A stretch of 64,000 nucleotides of DNA from CAYUPI01 sp964446585. Lineage in GTDB: Bacteria > Verrucomicrobiota > Verrucomicrobiia > Limisphaerales > UBA8199. The DNA lies in NCBI GenBank assembly GCA_964446585.1, contig CAYUPI010000027.1, forward strand, positions 1 to 64,000. Direction: 5' to 3'. Numbering within the stretch: the first letter of the stretch is position 1; each line of letters opens with the position of its first letter. The notes under the pieces were generated by a model that did no database searches, was not told the DNA's origin, and saw only the letters and a program-made list of their open reading frames with translations. A program made the translations under genes and the position numbers. Below, in pieces: positions 46,190 through 54,731 of this stretch.

Positions 46190-46702
46190 ATGGCAGCGCC
46201 TTTTGATTTCGGGCGGTTGTACGATGATCACGCTCAGTCGTTGTTTACTTTCCTGTTGAATCTTACCCGCAACGAGGCCGACACCCATGATTTGCTCCAG
46301 GAGCTGTTCCTCAAGCTGGCTCGTCGCCCAGAACTGCTCGCGGGTGTCCGCGAGGAACGCCCTTTTCTGCTGCATCTGGCACACAACCTGGCCATCGATT
46401 TGATTCGACGACACGCCACGCGCGAGAAATACCATGAACAATTTGCCGCGGAGCCTATCTCGCTCTTCGCGCCGACCTCGGAACACGATGAACGCGCCTT
46501 CCGCGAAGCCCTCTCCGCCGCATTGGGCGACCTGCCGCCCGAGCAGCGCGCGGTCGTTCATTTGAAGCTCTGGGAAGGGCTCACCTTTGAGCAGATCGCG
46601 GGTTTGCTACAGATACCCCTGAATACCGCCGCCAGCCGTTACCGATATGGATTAGACAAATTGCGCCACCGGCTGCGTCCTCTTTATGACGTGATCAAAT
46701 GA
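46190..46702 (+). CDS. ECF-type RNA polymerase sigma factor
   Basis: A 170-residue sigma factor. Region 2 is visible in FTFLLNLTRNEADTHDLLQE and LARRPELLAGVREERPFLLH, with LAHNLAIDLIRRH. Region 4 is visible in LPPEQRAVVHLKLWEGLTFE and QIAGLLQIPLNTAASRYRYG. It overlaps the following small gene by 4 nt, the usual sigma/anti-sigma arrangement. Its regulon is unknown. Confidence 0.93.
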   Translation: MAAPFDFGRLYDDHAQSLFTFLLNLTRNEADTHDLLQELFLKLARRPELLAGVREERPFLLHLAHNLAIDLIRRHATREKYHEQFAAEPISLFAPTSEHDERAFREALSAALGDLPPEQRAVVHLKLWEGLTFEQIAGLLQIPLNTAASRYRYGLDKLRHRLRPLYDVIK

Positions 46703-47151
46703 ACTCTGACGATTTCGAGCAACGCCTCCAGCGCCAGCCGCTGCGGCCAATCCCGCCCGAGTGGCGAGCTGACGTCCTTTCGGCAATGCGTTTGGCGTCC
46801 GACAAGCGTCACGCATCCCGCATCCCGCATCACGTCTCCCCCTGGCGCTCTGTCTTTTCAACTCTCAACTCTCAACTCTCAACTCTCCTCTGGCCTTCCC
46901 CGAAAGCCTGGGCGGCGCTGGCAACGATTTGGGTGGTGATCTTCGCCATCAATGCTGCAACCGCGGACAAATCGCATGTAGTCGCTCGAATGCCCTCTCG
47001 ACGCGCGCGGGAAATGATCCTGACATGGAAGGAGCATGAGCGGCTGCTGACCGAACTGATCGGACCGCCAGAAATGCCGATCGCTGAACGGCCGAAACCC
47101 GTCCTGCCGCGCCCGCGTAGCGAGCGTCGGAATGAATTCCTTCTGACGTGA
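46699..47151 (+). CDS. Putative anti-sigma factor, single membrane helix
   Basis: A 150-residue protein. The short N-terminal segment is MNSDDFEQRLQRQPLRPIPP. One membrane helix lies at about 72-86 (AWAALATIWVVIFAINAA), followed by a charged C-terminus. Its position, overlapping the sigma gene, suggests an anti-sigma role, though no ZAS motif is present. Residues about 38-65 are encoded by 7-bp tandem repeats (GCATCCC and TCAACTC units), so part of the linker looks inserted. Confidence 0.7.
   Translation: MNSDDFEQRLQRQPLRPIPPEWRADVLSAMRLASDKRHASRIPHHVSPWRSVFSTLNSQLSTLLWPSPKAWAALATIWVVIFAINAATADKSHVVARMPSRRAREMILTWKEHERLLTELIGPPEMPIAERPKPVLPRPRSERRNEFLLT
46858..46885. repeat. Four perfect TCAACTC heptamers inside the anti-sigma-like gene
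   Basis: Four tandem copies of TCAACTC. About 25 nt upstream are GCATCCC heptamers (roughly 46813-46832). The same heptamer, on the other strand, flanks the insert in hemW at 49473-49528. Confidence 0.8.
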
Positions 47152-48929
47152 TGAGTGCAACACCAGAAAACCGGATACCCCGTGAGCGTTTACGCGTGTG
47201 GCGTCGCGTCATTTTTTGGGCTGCTTGCCTGGCCACGATCGTCGCGCTGTTTTATTCTGAGGAAAAGGTGCGCGGCAAACGAGCCTGGGAGAAGTGCCGA
47301 CTCGAACTGGAGGCGAAAGGCGCGCGGTTGGAATGGGCCACCTACATTCCGCCACCCGTGCCCGACGAACAAAACATATTCAAGGCGCCAAAGATGTCGG
47401 GGTGGTTTGTGAAAGAGAGCTCGGCGCAGGGCCCGAACCAATCCTCGAAGGGAACGAAAGACAGACCATTCTCTCAGATTCTAAGCCCGCCTTTTGTCAA
47501 CACGAACCCGGTGCTCGTAGCTGAGTTGCATGCGGAGAAGACTGGCGTTGAGGTCAGTTCTGACAAATTCAGCGCGGTATGGCGGCTCGCTTCACCCACC
47601 GCACGCGGGCAAGCGCAAAAGTTGCTGCGGAACGCTCTTGGGCAAAGCGCCACCGGTGTTATCGAACTATTCGTCGCGCGCGCAGTTGATCAGATCAAAC
47701 CCTCTCAGATTGCGGTAGAGGCGGAGAAGCTACCAACTGCCGAAAGGATCAGAGAATTGTTCCCCGACAACAAAGAGTTGCCGGGCCGGGTCGGCTTGCG
47801 GGTCGAAGCTTCCGAAAGCAATTCTTTCCGTGTTTGGCTGCGCCCTCCGCCGTTGGCTGCCGCCGATTATCTGACTTTCACAGATCAGGCTGCGAGCGAC
47901 TTCGAGCTGATTCGCAGCGCACTCAAGCGGCCTCATGCTCGGATGGACAGTGATTACCAACATCCCTTCGCCATGCCAATTCCCAACTTCGTTACGGTTC
48001 GGACGGTGGCGCAGGTGCTGGGACAACGAGCGCAATGTTACCTGCTGACTGGCCACCCGGAAGCGGCTCTGAGGGAGTTGACGCTGCTCCATGACCTGAG
48101 GCGTCTGCTCAAGGAGGAACCCTCGGGCAAACCAACGACTTTAGTCGCAGCAATGATTGACGTCGCAATTACCGGGCTTTACGCGCACATCATTGCTGAT
48201 GGCTTTCGACTCCAGGGCTGGCGGGAGCCGCAACTACTTGCGCTTCAACAGCAACTCAAGGATATCGACCTGCTGGTTCCGTTTCTCGGATCAATGGAAA
48301 GTGAAAGGGCGGGCGTGTGCCACACCTTGGAGGCCACGAGTCCCGGCGAACTCATCCACCTGTTTTATTCTGGTCGCCCCAAGCCCAGCTTGTGGGAGAA
48401 CATCAAGAACCCGGAGTATTGGCTTTTGACATGGGCGCCCCGAGGCTGGGTCTATCAGAACATGGCTGCCTTTGCCTTCATGCATCAGAGATTGCTTGGA
48501 AGTGTTGATCTGGGCAGCCACCGCGTGCTACCCGGCAAAGCAGAAGACTTCACCCGTGAGATGCAGACAACAGTCGAGCACTTCTCGCCTTATACTTTCC
48601 TCGCCGCCACCTTTATTCCGAATTACCTCAAGGCCTCGCAGACCATGGCGCGAAATCAGACGATGGTCAACGAAGCGCTGGTCGCGTGCGCTCTGGAACG
48701 TTACCGGGTCGCACAGGGGAAGCACCCGGAAACATTGGATGCGCTTGTTCCTCAATTTGCCGACAGACTGCCAAACGACCTCATCAACGGACAACCGCTC
48801 AAATATCGGCGTACCGCAGATGGCAGTTTCGTGCTCTATTCCGTTGGTTGGAACGAAGTGGATGATGGCGGAGTGCCTGGAAAGACGGTTCCGGAGGCCG
48901 ATTGGGTGTGGGAGACGGCGAATCAATAG
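47151..48929 (+). CDS. Large protein of unknown function with N-terminal membrane helix
   Basis: A 592-residue protein in the same operon as the sigma factor; its ATG overlaps the preceding stop (TGATG). One membrane helix lies near residues 20-38 (VIFWAACLATIVALFYSEEK). The rest is soluble and helical (AKGARLEWATYIPPPVPDEQ, RAQCYLLTGHPEAALRELTL). The C-terminal part resembles type II secretion-associated proteins of this phylum (LERYRVAQGKHPETLDALVP then DPLNGQ-like LINGQPLKYRRTADGSFVLY and SVGWNEVDDGG). No firm family. Confidence 0.8.
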   Translation: MSATPENRIPRERLRVWRRVIFWAACLATIVALFYSEEKVRGKRAWEKCRLELEAKGARLEWATYIPPPVPDEQNIFKAPKMSGWFVKESSAQGPNQSSKGTKDRPFSQILSPPFVNTNPVLVAELHAEKTGVEVSSDKFSAVWRLASPTARGQAQKLLRNALGQSATGVIELFVARAVDQIKPSQIAVEAEKLPTAERIRELFPDNKELPGRVGLRVEASESNSFRVWLRPPPLAAADYLTFTDQAASDFELIRSALKRPHARMDSDYQHPFAMPIPNFVTVRTVAQVLGQRAQCYLLTGHPEAALRELTLLHDLRRLLKEEPSGKPTTLVAAMIDVAITGLYAHIIADGFRLQGWREPQLLALQQQLKDIDLLVPFLGSMESERAGVCHTLEATSPGELIHLFYSGRPKPSLWENIKNPEYWLLTWAPRGWVYQNMAAFAFMHQRLLGSVDLGSHRVLPGKAEDFTREMQTTVEHFSPYTFLAATFIPNYLKASQTMARNQTMVNEALVACALERYRVAQGKHPETLDALVPQFADRLPNDLINGQPLKYRRTADGSFVLYSVGWNEVDDGGVPGKTVPEADWVWETANQ

Positions 48930-49058
48930 TCCAAACCTTTCGCAAAAAGTGCGACCTCGGCAGAATGACGAATTTCCAATGACGAATGACTACTGACGAA
49001 ATCCGAATAGCTGTTCAAGCGGGCCGAAGCCTGATCGGCCGGTTTCGAAGGTCGAGAC

Positions 49059-50267
49059 TCACCGCAGAAAGAGCTCGGCAGCGGCATCGGCGAAACGCAA
49101 GCCGGTTCGCGTGAGCTGGAAGCGATCGGAGGAGAACTGACCCCAACCGCAGCGCTGCAGTTGGGCCAATTCCTTGGCCCATTCGCGGCGCAAATCGTGA
49201 CCGGTGGTCTGGCAAAATTCTTCAAACCGCCAGCCAGACACCATGCGCAGTCCGAAAGCCGCGGTCTCTCCCGCCCGGGCGAGGTGTGGAAGCTCTTCTT
49301 GCGATTCAATCGCCCGACAACCTTTTCCCAATTGGTCGCAATAGATGTCCGTGTTGGACCAGTTTTTGGTCCGAACACCCCCGACATAGCTGGTAGCACT
49401 CGGACCGAGGCCGAAGAACGAACCTCCGCGCCAGTAATTCAGATTGTGTTGGCAGGCGTGTGAAGGGAGGTTGAGAGTTGATCCGCCGTCGCTCCGCTCT
49501 GGAGCGACATGGAGTCGAGAGTTGAGAGTATTATCGCGCGCGAAATTCGCCACTTCGTACTGGTAAAAACCGGCAGCGGATGCGCGGTCGAGCAACTCCT
49601 CGTACATGTCACACGCCAGCTCCTCATCCACTTCGAACTCACCAGCCTGCAGTTGGGCGTACAGGGCCGTGTCCTCCTCGTAAATGACCTCGTAACAGGA
49701 CAAATGTTCCGTGCCCGTTGCGAGTACTTCGGCCAAGGTGCCACACCACGCTTCCATAGTCTGGCCGGGGATCGCGAACATTAGGTCCACATTCAAATTA
49801 TCGAATCCTGCCTGGCGCAGGAGATCATAGGATTTGAACACCATGTCGCGCGTGTGAATGCGACCAAGGCGCTCGAGGAGGTTTCCATCCAGCGATTGCA
49901 CACCCAGCGAGACGCGGTTAACGCCGTAATCGCGGAGAAGCCTGGCTTTGGCGAGCGAAACTGTAGCCGGGTTGCACTCGACGGTCCATTCCTCGGCGCC
50001 GAGCAGGCCGAGCCGGTCCATTGCTTGCAGGATATGTTCCCACTGACTCATATTGAGCAGCGAAGGAGTGCCACCACCAAAAAACACCGTCCGCGGCTTC
50101 AAGGCTGGCGCTACGATTTCCAGCTCACGGACAAGCGCGCTGACGTAGCGATTGATGCGCTCGCCCTCCGATGCCTCCGAGTAAAACGCGCAATAGGCGC
50201 ATTTGCGCGCGCAAAACGGCACGTGCACATACAAGCTGGCTACTGGCGTTGCGGTGGCGCGAACCAT
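49059..50267 (-). CDS. hemW: Radical SAM coproporphyrinogen III oxidase-like protein HemW, with insertion
   Basis: A 402-residue radical SAM protein. The cluster motif CX3CX2C is C19-C23-C26 in YVHVPFCARKCAYCAFYS. TVFFGGGTPSLL, VSLGVQSLDGNLLERLGR and NVDLMFAIPGQTMEAW follow. The usual 'SNFA-x-HNLNYW' junction is interrupted: ANFARDNTLNSRLHVAPERS is followed by DGGSTLNLPSH before ACQHNLNYWRGGSFFGLGPS. HemW proteins are heme chaperones; the insertion is in a surface segment and the frame is kept. Confidence 0.9.
   Translation of the reverse strand: MVRATATPVASLYVHVPFCARKCAYCAFYSEASEGERINRYVSALVRELEIVAPALKPRTVFFGGGTPSLLNMSQWEHILQAMDRLGLLGAEEWTVECNPATVSLAKARLLRDYGVNRVSLGVQSLDGNLLERLGRIHTRDMVFKSYDLLRQAGFDNLNVDLMFAIPGQTMEAWCGTLAEVLATGTEHLSCYEVIYEEDTALYAQLQAGEFEVDEELACDMYEELLDRASAAGFYQYEVANFARDNTLNSRLHVAPERSDGGSTLNLPSHACQHNLNYWRGGSFFGLGPSATSYVGGVRTKNWSNTDIYCDQLGKGCRAIESQEELPHLARAGETAAFGLRMVSGWRFEEFCQTTGHDLRREWAKELAQLQRCGWGQFSSDRFQLTRTGLRFADAAAELFLR
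49468..49530. repeat. Repeat insert within hemW
   Basis: A palindrome GTCGCTCC-gctct-GGAGCGAC (49488-49508) is flanked on both sides by GAGAGTTGA-type heptamer units (49473-49481 and 49512-49528). Together these encode the extra residues in HemW. Confidence 0.65.
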
Positions 50268-50446
50268 AAAACGCAGGTTACTTCCTCCATCGGGCTGACG
50301 CCAACGAAAAGCTTTTAGAGAGGGAAATGGGCCACGAAATGAGTCGAGTGGCCAGAAACTCGATCACTCTCCGGTCATGGGTCGCCAAGGGTGTATCGCC
50401 GCCGACATCTGCCGGCGCCTTCTCCTTCAGCGCGGATCAAATTTGT

Positions 50447-50474
50447 GCCGCCCGATCGCGCAGAGCCGGGCGGC
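50447..50474 (-). terminator. GC-rich hairpin after the cold-shock gene
   Basis: GCCGCCCG and CGGGCGGC form a perfect 8-bp stem with a 12-nt loop, 17 nt downstream of the cold-shock gene stop. There is no U-run, only A/T-rich sequence, so termination is a guess. Confidence 0.4.
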
Positions 50475-50490
50475 TCGATAAAAGCACAAT

Positions 50491-50700
50491 TTAGGGAGCG
50501 CGCACGCGCTGGACATTCTGGGCCTTGGGCCCCTTGTCGCTCGCGACGATATCGAAACTCACCTCATCACCTTCGTTAAGCACCTTAAAACCAGAGCCGA
50601 GAATTGCTGTATGGTGGACGAACACATCCTGGCCAGCCTCTTGAGCGATGAAGCCGAAGCCCTTCTTGTTGTCCCACCATTTTATTTTGCCACTCGCCAT
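50491..50700 (-). CDS. Cold-shock domain protein (CspA family)
   Basis: A 69-residue single OB-fold RNA chaperone. MASGKIKWWDNKKGFGFIAQ carries RNP1 and DVFVHHTAILGSG carries RNP2. The C-terminus ends SDKGPKAQNVQRVRAP. The ATG at 50698-50700 has GGAGAG about 10 nt upstream. The upstream region of about 240 nt is free of genes and could be the long leader usual for such genes, but no cold-box was identified. Confidence 0.94.
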   Translation of the reverse strand: MASGKIKWWDNKKGFGFIAQEAGQDVFVHHTAILGSGFKVLNEGDEVSFDIVASDKGPKAQNVQRVRAP

Positions 50701-50937
50701 AATCCGCTCTCCTGAATCCCCCGAGTGCACGGCGCGAAGGCTAAGGACACGACACTACTGGTACGTGTCTGCCCCGAAGTCGCTTGTTAGCGCCGCACGA
50801 GCCTCAGGTTGGGCGAAGATTAGAGGGTTGCGCAAGAGGGGTCAAGCGTTTTTTTTATTCTTTCTCGCTTGAGCGGATCTTCACATTGCCACCAGCGCGC
50901 AAATTGGTGTCGGTTTGCGCCGATTTCACGAAGCGCG

Positions 50938-51312
50938 CTACTCGACGTGCAACGCCTGCTGCAGCAGTTGAGGCAAATGATTCAAAATCGCCGCCTCGGT
51001 CACCAGCAGGGTAATGCCTGCCGCTAACGCCGCGGCTTGCAGTTCCACCGGATTTTCCGCGCTGAAGGCGATCAACGGCAGGTGCTTCGTGGCCGGGTTC
51101 TGCTTCAATCGGCCGAGGGCGGCGCAAACATCGTCGTGCGTGGACTGCAGGTCGGCGAGGACGAGCAAGGGTTTGGACTGTTCCGCCGCGTTGCCGAGCA
51201 GGGCGGGATCAGTGACGACCTCGACACGGTAGTTGAGGTCCTGAAGCCGATTGACGATTTGGCTGCCGGGCAGCAATTTCTCGTACAAAACCAGCGCCAG
51301 CGGTTGCGTCAT
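50938..51312 (-). CDS. Receiver-like protein (degenerate response regulator)
   Basis: A 124-residue, single-domain protein with the CheY-like pattern: LALVLYEKLLPGSQIVNRLQ, LLVLADLQSTHDDV (aspartate at the phosphorylation position) and LPLIAFSAENPVELQAAALA. The N-terminal acidic pair is replaced by YE and the switch Lys is missing, so phosphorylation is doubtful. It is close to the DUF2203 gene in the same direction. Confidence 0.7.
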   Translation of the reverse strand: MTQPLALVLYEKLLPGSQIVNRLQDLNYRVEVVTDPALLGNAAEQSKPLLVLADLQSTHDDVCAALGRLKQNPATKHLPLIAFSAENPVELQAAALAAGITLLVTEAAILNHLPQLLQQALHVE

Positions 51313-51377
51313 CGGTTCAAGTTGGAGCAGCTTCGTTTAAGATCAAGACTAAGTTCGCTCTCCACTGATCTTCCTGA

Positions 51378-51761
51378 TCACAGCCTCTCTCGGCCCGCGT
51401 AGCCGGCGTCCAGGTCGTGCCAGAACTCGATGTCTTCTTCATCCTGTTCCCAGCAAAGAAAGACCTCTTTGCCGGCCACAATGGCCGGAAAATCCAACAA
51501 ACCCCGGTCCAGGTCTTTAAGCTGGATTTCACGCCGCCGAAATTCCATCAACACCTCCTGCAAGTCCGCTACGTTGCGGAGCCACGTGTTAACGTGCGGA
51601 CCGCCCAGATCTCGTCCCGGCTCGATCATTTGGCTCAGTCGTTTGTCACTCTTTTGCAATTCCTGGCGAAGCTGCGAAACGCGGCTCAGCCAGAGGCGCA
51701 CATGGGGCAGCAACGCCCGCGCTTCGTCGCGCGTGTAGTGGGTTTTGTATCGGTAATTCAT
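51378..51761 (-). CDS. DUF2203 family protein
   Basis: A 127-residue protein, MNYRYKTHYTRDEARALLPH, with the DUF2203 features: an N-terminal coiled helix (LWLSRVSQLRQELQKSDKRL), RREIQLKDLDRGLLDFPA and EVFLCWEQDEEDIEFWHDLD near the C-terminus. The last acidic W-x-D-D motif is diagnostic. The function of this family is not established. Confidence 0.88.
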   Translation of the reverse strand: MNYRYKTHYTRDEARALLPHVRLWLSRVSQLRQELQKSDKRLSQMIEPGRDLGGPHVNTWLRNVADLQEVLMEFRRREIQLKDLDRGLLDFPAIVAGKEVFLCWEQDEEDIEFWHDLDAGYAGRERL

Positions 51762-51800
51762 TTGCTCAGGAAGGTCGCGCGAACGAGAGGTCAAGACACG

Positions 51801-53495
51801 TTAGCGCTTCAGGTCGTCGATTTTCTTGCGCACTTGTTCGTTCGGTTCGACTTCGAGCGATTTTTGCCAGGCATCCCGCGCTTTGTCGGTTTGACCCAGC
51901 GCCGCGTAGATATCGCCCAGGTGATCATAAAGCGTGGCATCCTGCGTTTCCGACAAGGCGACCGCCTGGAGCACATAATCCAGCGCCTGGCTGGACTGGC
52001 TTAACTTAAAGAGCACCCAGCCCAAACTGTCGAGATACGCGGCGTTCTTGGGTTCAGTTTTCAGCGCTTTTTCGATCATCTCGCGGGCACGGTCCAGGTG
52101 TTGGCCGAGCTCAGCCCACATGTAGCCGAGATAATTCAGCGCTTCCGCAAAATCGGGCGCAAGTTGCAGGCATTTTTCGAAGGTTTTCTCCGCCTGCGCG
52201 TAATCACCCTTCCGCTCGTAGGCCGCGCCGAGCTGAAAATAGAAACCTTCATCCAGCCATTTCGGCTCGGTTGCCTGCGCAATGATCTCGGCGGCCGTGT
52301 AATGCTGGATGGCTTCGGGATAGGCTTTCTGCTGGCTGAAAGCGACACCACTCAGATATTCCAGCGCGAAATTCTGCGGGAATTTCGAGCGCGCCTTTTC
52401 CAGTGTCGCCAAAGCTGCGCTGATCTTTTTGAGGGCGATTTGTGCGCGGGCCAGGTCGTAATAGGCTGGCGAGAAATCCGGGTTTAGAAGTAGTGTCTTT
52501 TCGAGATAGCCAGCCGCTTTGTCAAACTGCTTGTCCTCCAGCGCCAGTGATGCCAGCGAGTAGCAGGCCTGGGCGTTGGTGGGATCGTCGACCAGAATGC
52601 CTTCGAGCTGCTCGGCGGCAGCTTTGTGGTCGCTGCTGCGCAAGTAAATCTCAGCGAGCCGCGCGCGCACCCGATCTCTCGCGCCCGGCAGCTCCGGCGT
52701 CGCTTTGAGCAAGTCCCGGTATATCCGGGCCGCCCGTTCGGAATCGCCCGCGAGATTGTAATCCTCGGCCAATTTTTGACGCAGCGAAGGATTGTTCGGA
52801 TGGAGCGCCTCGGCGCGATTCAAGGCCGCAAGGGCCTGGGCATTGGCGGCTTTGCGCTGCGCTGGAACCTGTAAGCCCAGGTGCGTGTAGAGCTCCGCCA
52901 GACCAACCAGGAACTCGGCATCCAGTCTGGGTTGCCGTACAGCTTCGTCGAGGACCTTCAAGGCCTCCTGCGGCCGCTTGTTTTGCAGCAGGATGAGGAA
53001 AAGGTTCTGGTGGCCGACCAGGGAACCCGGCGCCTTCTTGATCGCCGCGCGGCTAAAAGTGACCGCCTGGTCAAGTTTTCCGAGCTGAGAATAGACGAAG
53101 CCGAGGCGCGCCAGCACCGCTCCGGAAGCGTTTGGCCGCGCGGCGGCGCGGCTCAGCACCTCGAGGGCGTTCTCCGGTTGCTTATTTTGGAGGAACCGGC
53201 GGGAGACCTCCAGTACCAGCGCCTCGTTTTCGGGATCCTTTAGAGCCGCCAGGGAAAACTCTTTCAGCGCCGCCTCGGGTTGCTCGTCCATCTCGTAAAC
53301 GACTCCTGCGGCGTAGTGGGCATGAGCCTCCGCCAGATTGTCCAGCGCCGGCTCGCTTCTCGGCTGGCGTGAGGCGTCGCCAGGGCGATGCTTCGTTTTC
53401 GCCGAAGCGTTTTGCGGAGGCGCGGTCCGGCACCCGGGCTCGATCACCAGGGCGAGCACCCAGACAGTCGTCCAAAACTTGAAACATCGCAGCAT
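51801..53495 (-). CDS. Exported TPR-repeat protein
   Basis: A 564-residue protein. An N-terminal hydrophobic segment ends with a cysteine (VWVLALVIEPGCRTAPPQNA), which may be a weak lipobox. The remainder is about 14 tandem TPR units, e.g. GVVYEMDEQPEAALKEFSLA, LGFVYSQLGKLDQAVTFSRA, YYDLARAQIALKKISAALAT, FEKCLQLAPDFAEALNYLGY and HLGDIYAALGQTDKARDAWQ. Such proteins scaffold complexes at the envelope. It is 39 nt downstream of a possible start region for DUF2203, same strand. Confidence 0.85.
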   Translation of the reverse strand: MLRCFKFWTTVWVLALVIEPGCRTAPPQNASAKTKHRPGDASRQPRSEPALDNLAEAHAHYAAGVVYEMDEQPEAALKEFSLAALKDPENEALVLEVSRRFLQNKQPENALEVLSRAAARPNASGAVLARLGFVYSQLGKLDQAVTFSRAAIKKAPGSLVGHQNLFLILLQNKRPQEALKVLDEAVRQPRLDAEFLVGLAELYTHLGLQVPAQRKAANAQALAALNRAEALHPNNPSLRQKLAEDYNLAGDSERAARIYRDLLKATPELPGARDRVRARLAEIYLRSSDHKAAAEQLEGILVDDPTNAQACYSLASLALEDKQFDKAAGYLEKTLLLNPDFSPAYYDLARAQIALKKISAALATLEKARSKFPQNFALEYLSGVAFSQQKAYPEAIQHYTAAEIIAQATEPKWLDEGFYFQLGAAYERKGDYAQAEKTFEKCLQLAPDFAEALNYLGYMWAELGQHLDRAREMIEKALKTEPKNAAYLDSLGWVLFKLSQSSQALDYVLQAVALSETQDATLYDHLGDIYAALGQTDKARDAWQKSLEVEPNEQVRKKIDDLKR

Positions 53496-53572
53496 CGAGT
53501 AAAGAACCTCCCCCGCCCGCCCTGGCGGGTTGGTCGCAGCCTATAGATCGGCAACCCCGAGATCTCTCGGGC

Positions 53573-53674
53573 TCACTTCTGCCAGGTGCGCTTCTTATGC
53601 CGATGGGCGCGCAGCTTCTTGCGCCGTTTATGTTTATTAATCTTTGCTTTCCGACGTTTCTTGAGTGAACCCAT
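53573..53674 (-). CDS. bS22-like (AURKAIP1/COX24 domain) small ribosomal protein
   Basis: A 33-residue, highly basic protein, MGSLKKRRKAKINKHKRRKK followed by LRAHRHKKRTWQK. This is the AURKAIP1/COX24 domain found in mitochondrial mS38 and in the mycobacterial small-subunit protein bS22. The start is the ATG 53672-53674. It lies between hisG and the TPR gene on the same strand. The sequence is so characteristic that short length is not a concern. Confidence 0.88.
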   Translation of the reverse strand: MGSLKKRRKAKINKHKRRKKLRAHRHKKRTWQK

Positions 53675-53763
53675 AATTAAAATGTCGCTTCCGCACAAAG
53701 TAGCCTGCGGGAGGAAGGCCCTATCGTCAAGGCCCTGTTTCGCTCTGCAGCCCGCACACCGCG

Positions 53764-54645
53764 TCAATAAACGACTTTGTTGAGCGGATACTCGATGATG
53801 CCTTCGGCGCCGGCGGCTTTCAAAGCCGGGATTAATTCGCGCACGATATGCTCGTCGATGATCGTCTCGACGGCGACCCAACCTTTAAGGCTCAGATTGG
53901 ACACGGTCGGGTTGCGGAGAGCGGGCAGCGTTTGCAACAGGTTTTGCAGATTTTTTTGCGCGATATTCATCTTTAGGCCAACCTTGGCTTCCGCTTCCAA
54001 CGCGCCCCGGAGCAGCAGCGCCAGCGTCTGGATCTTCTGCCGCTTCCAGGGTTCCTTCCACGAAGCATGATTCGCAATCAATCGCGGCGTCGAGTAGAGC
54101 AGTGTATCCACGATCCGCAGGTTATTCGCGCGCAGGGACGAGCCGGTTTCAGTGATCTCCACGATGGCATCCACCAACTCGTGCGCTTTGACTTCGGTGG
54201 CTCCCCAGGAGAATTCGACCTCCGCTTTGACGTTGTGCTTGCGCAAATATTTCTTCGTCAGGTTGACCACCTCTGTAGCGATGCGTTTACCACGCAAATC
54301 TTTGACGGATTTGATTGGCGAATGCTCTGGCACGGCCAGCACCCAGCGCGCCGGTTGGCGTGTTACTTTGCTGAATTGGAACTCGCCGACCTCGTGGACA
54401 TGCGAGCCATTTTCCTGGATCCAATCGTATCCAGTGATGCCGCAATCCAGATACCCATGCTCAACATAGCGGCTGATTTCCTGTGCGCGGATCATCCGGA
54501 TTTCCATCTCCTTATCATCCACATAAGGAATATAGGAGCGGCTGCTGACCGAGATGTTGTAACCCGCCTTGGCCATCTTTTCGATCGTGGCCTCCTGCAA
54601 ACTGCCTTTGGGCAATCCAAATCGCAAAATCCTCTTCAGCTTCAT
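53764..54645 (-). CDS. hisG: ATP phosphoribosyltransferase, long form
   Basis: A 293-residue enzyme starting histidine synthesis from ATP and PRPP. The catalytic domain begins MKLKRILRFGLPKGSLQEAT and shows GYLDCGITGYDWIQENG, DLRGKRIATEVVNLTKKYLR, and the PRPP loop in DAIVEITETGSSLRANNLRI. The C-terminal ACT-like regulatory domain (LSLKGWVAVETIIDEHIVRE with AGAEGIIEYPLNKVV) allows histidine feedback. No other his gene is adjacent. Confidence 0.95.
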   Translation of the reverse strand: MKLKRILRFGLPKGSLQEATIEKMAKAGYNISVSSRSYIPYVDDKEMEIRMIRAQEISRYVEHGYLDCGITGYDWIQENGSHVHEVGEFQFSKVTRQPARWVLAVPEHSPIKSVKDLRGKRIATEVVNLTKKYLRKHNVKAEVEFSWGATEVKAHELVDAIVEITETGSSLRANNLRIVDTLLYSTPRLIANHASWKEPWKRQKIQTLALLLRGALEAEAKVGLKMNIAQKNLQNLLQTLPALRNPTVSNLSLKGWVAVETIIDEHIVRELIPALKAAGAEGIIEYPLNKVVY

Positions 54646-54731
54646 TCAATTCATTCTGCTCATTTAACGTTCGTAACGAAGAAAAACCGTGTTGGTTTCA
54701 ACTCAGGCGGCGCGAATTTCGTCGGAACGCT

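Noticed and set aside
50938..51312. Functional response regulator partner of the PhoR-like kinase
   Set aside because: The acidic pair and switch lysine are missing, and PhoR already has an adjacent PhoB.
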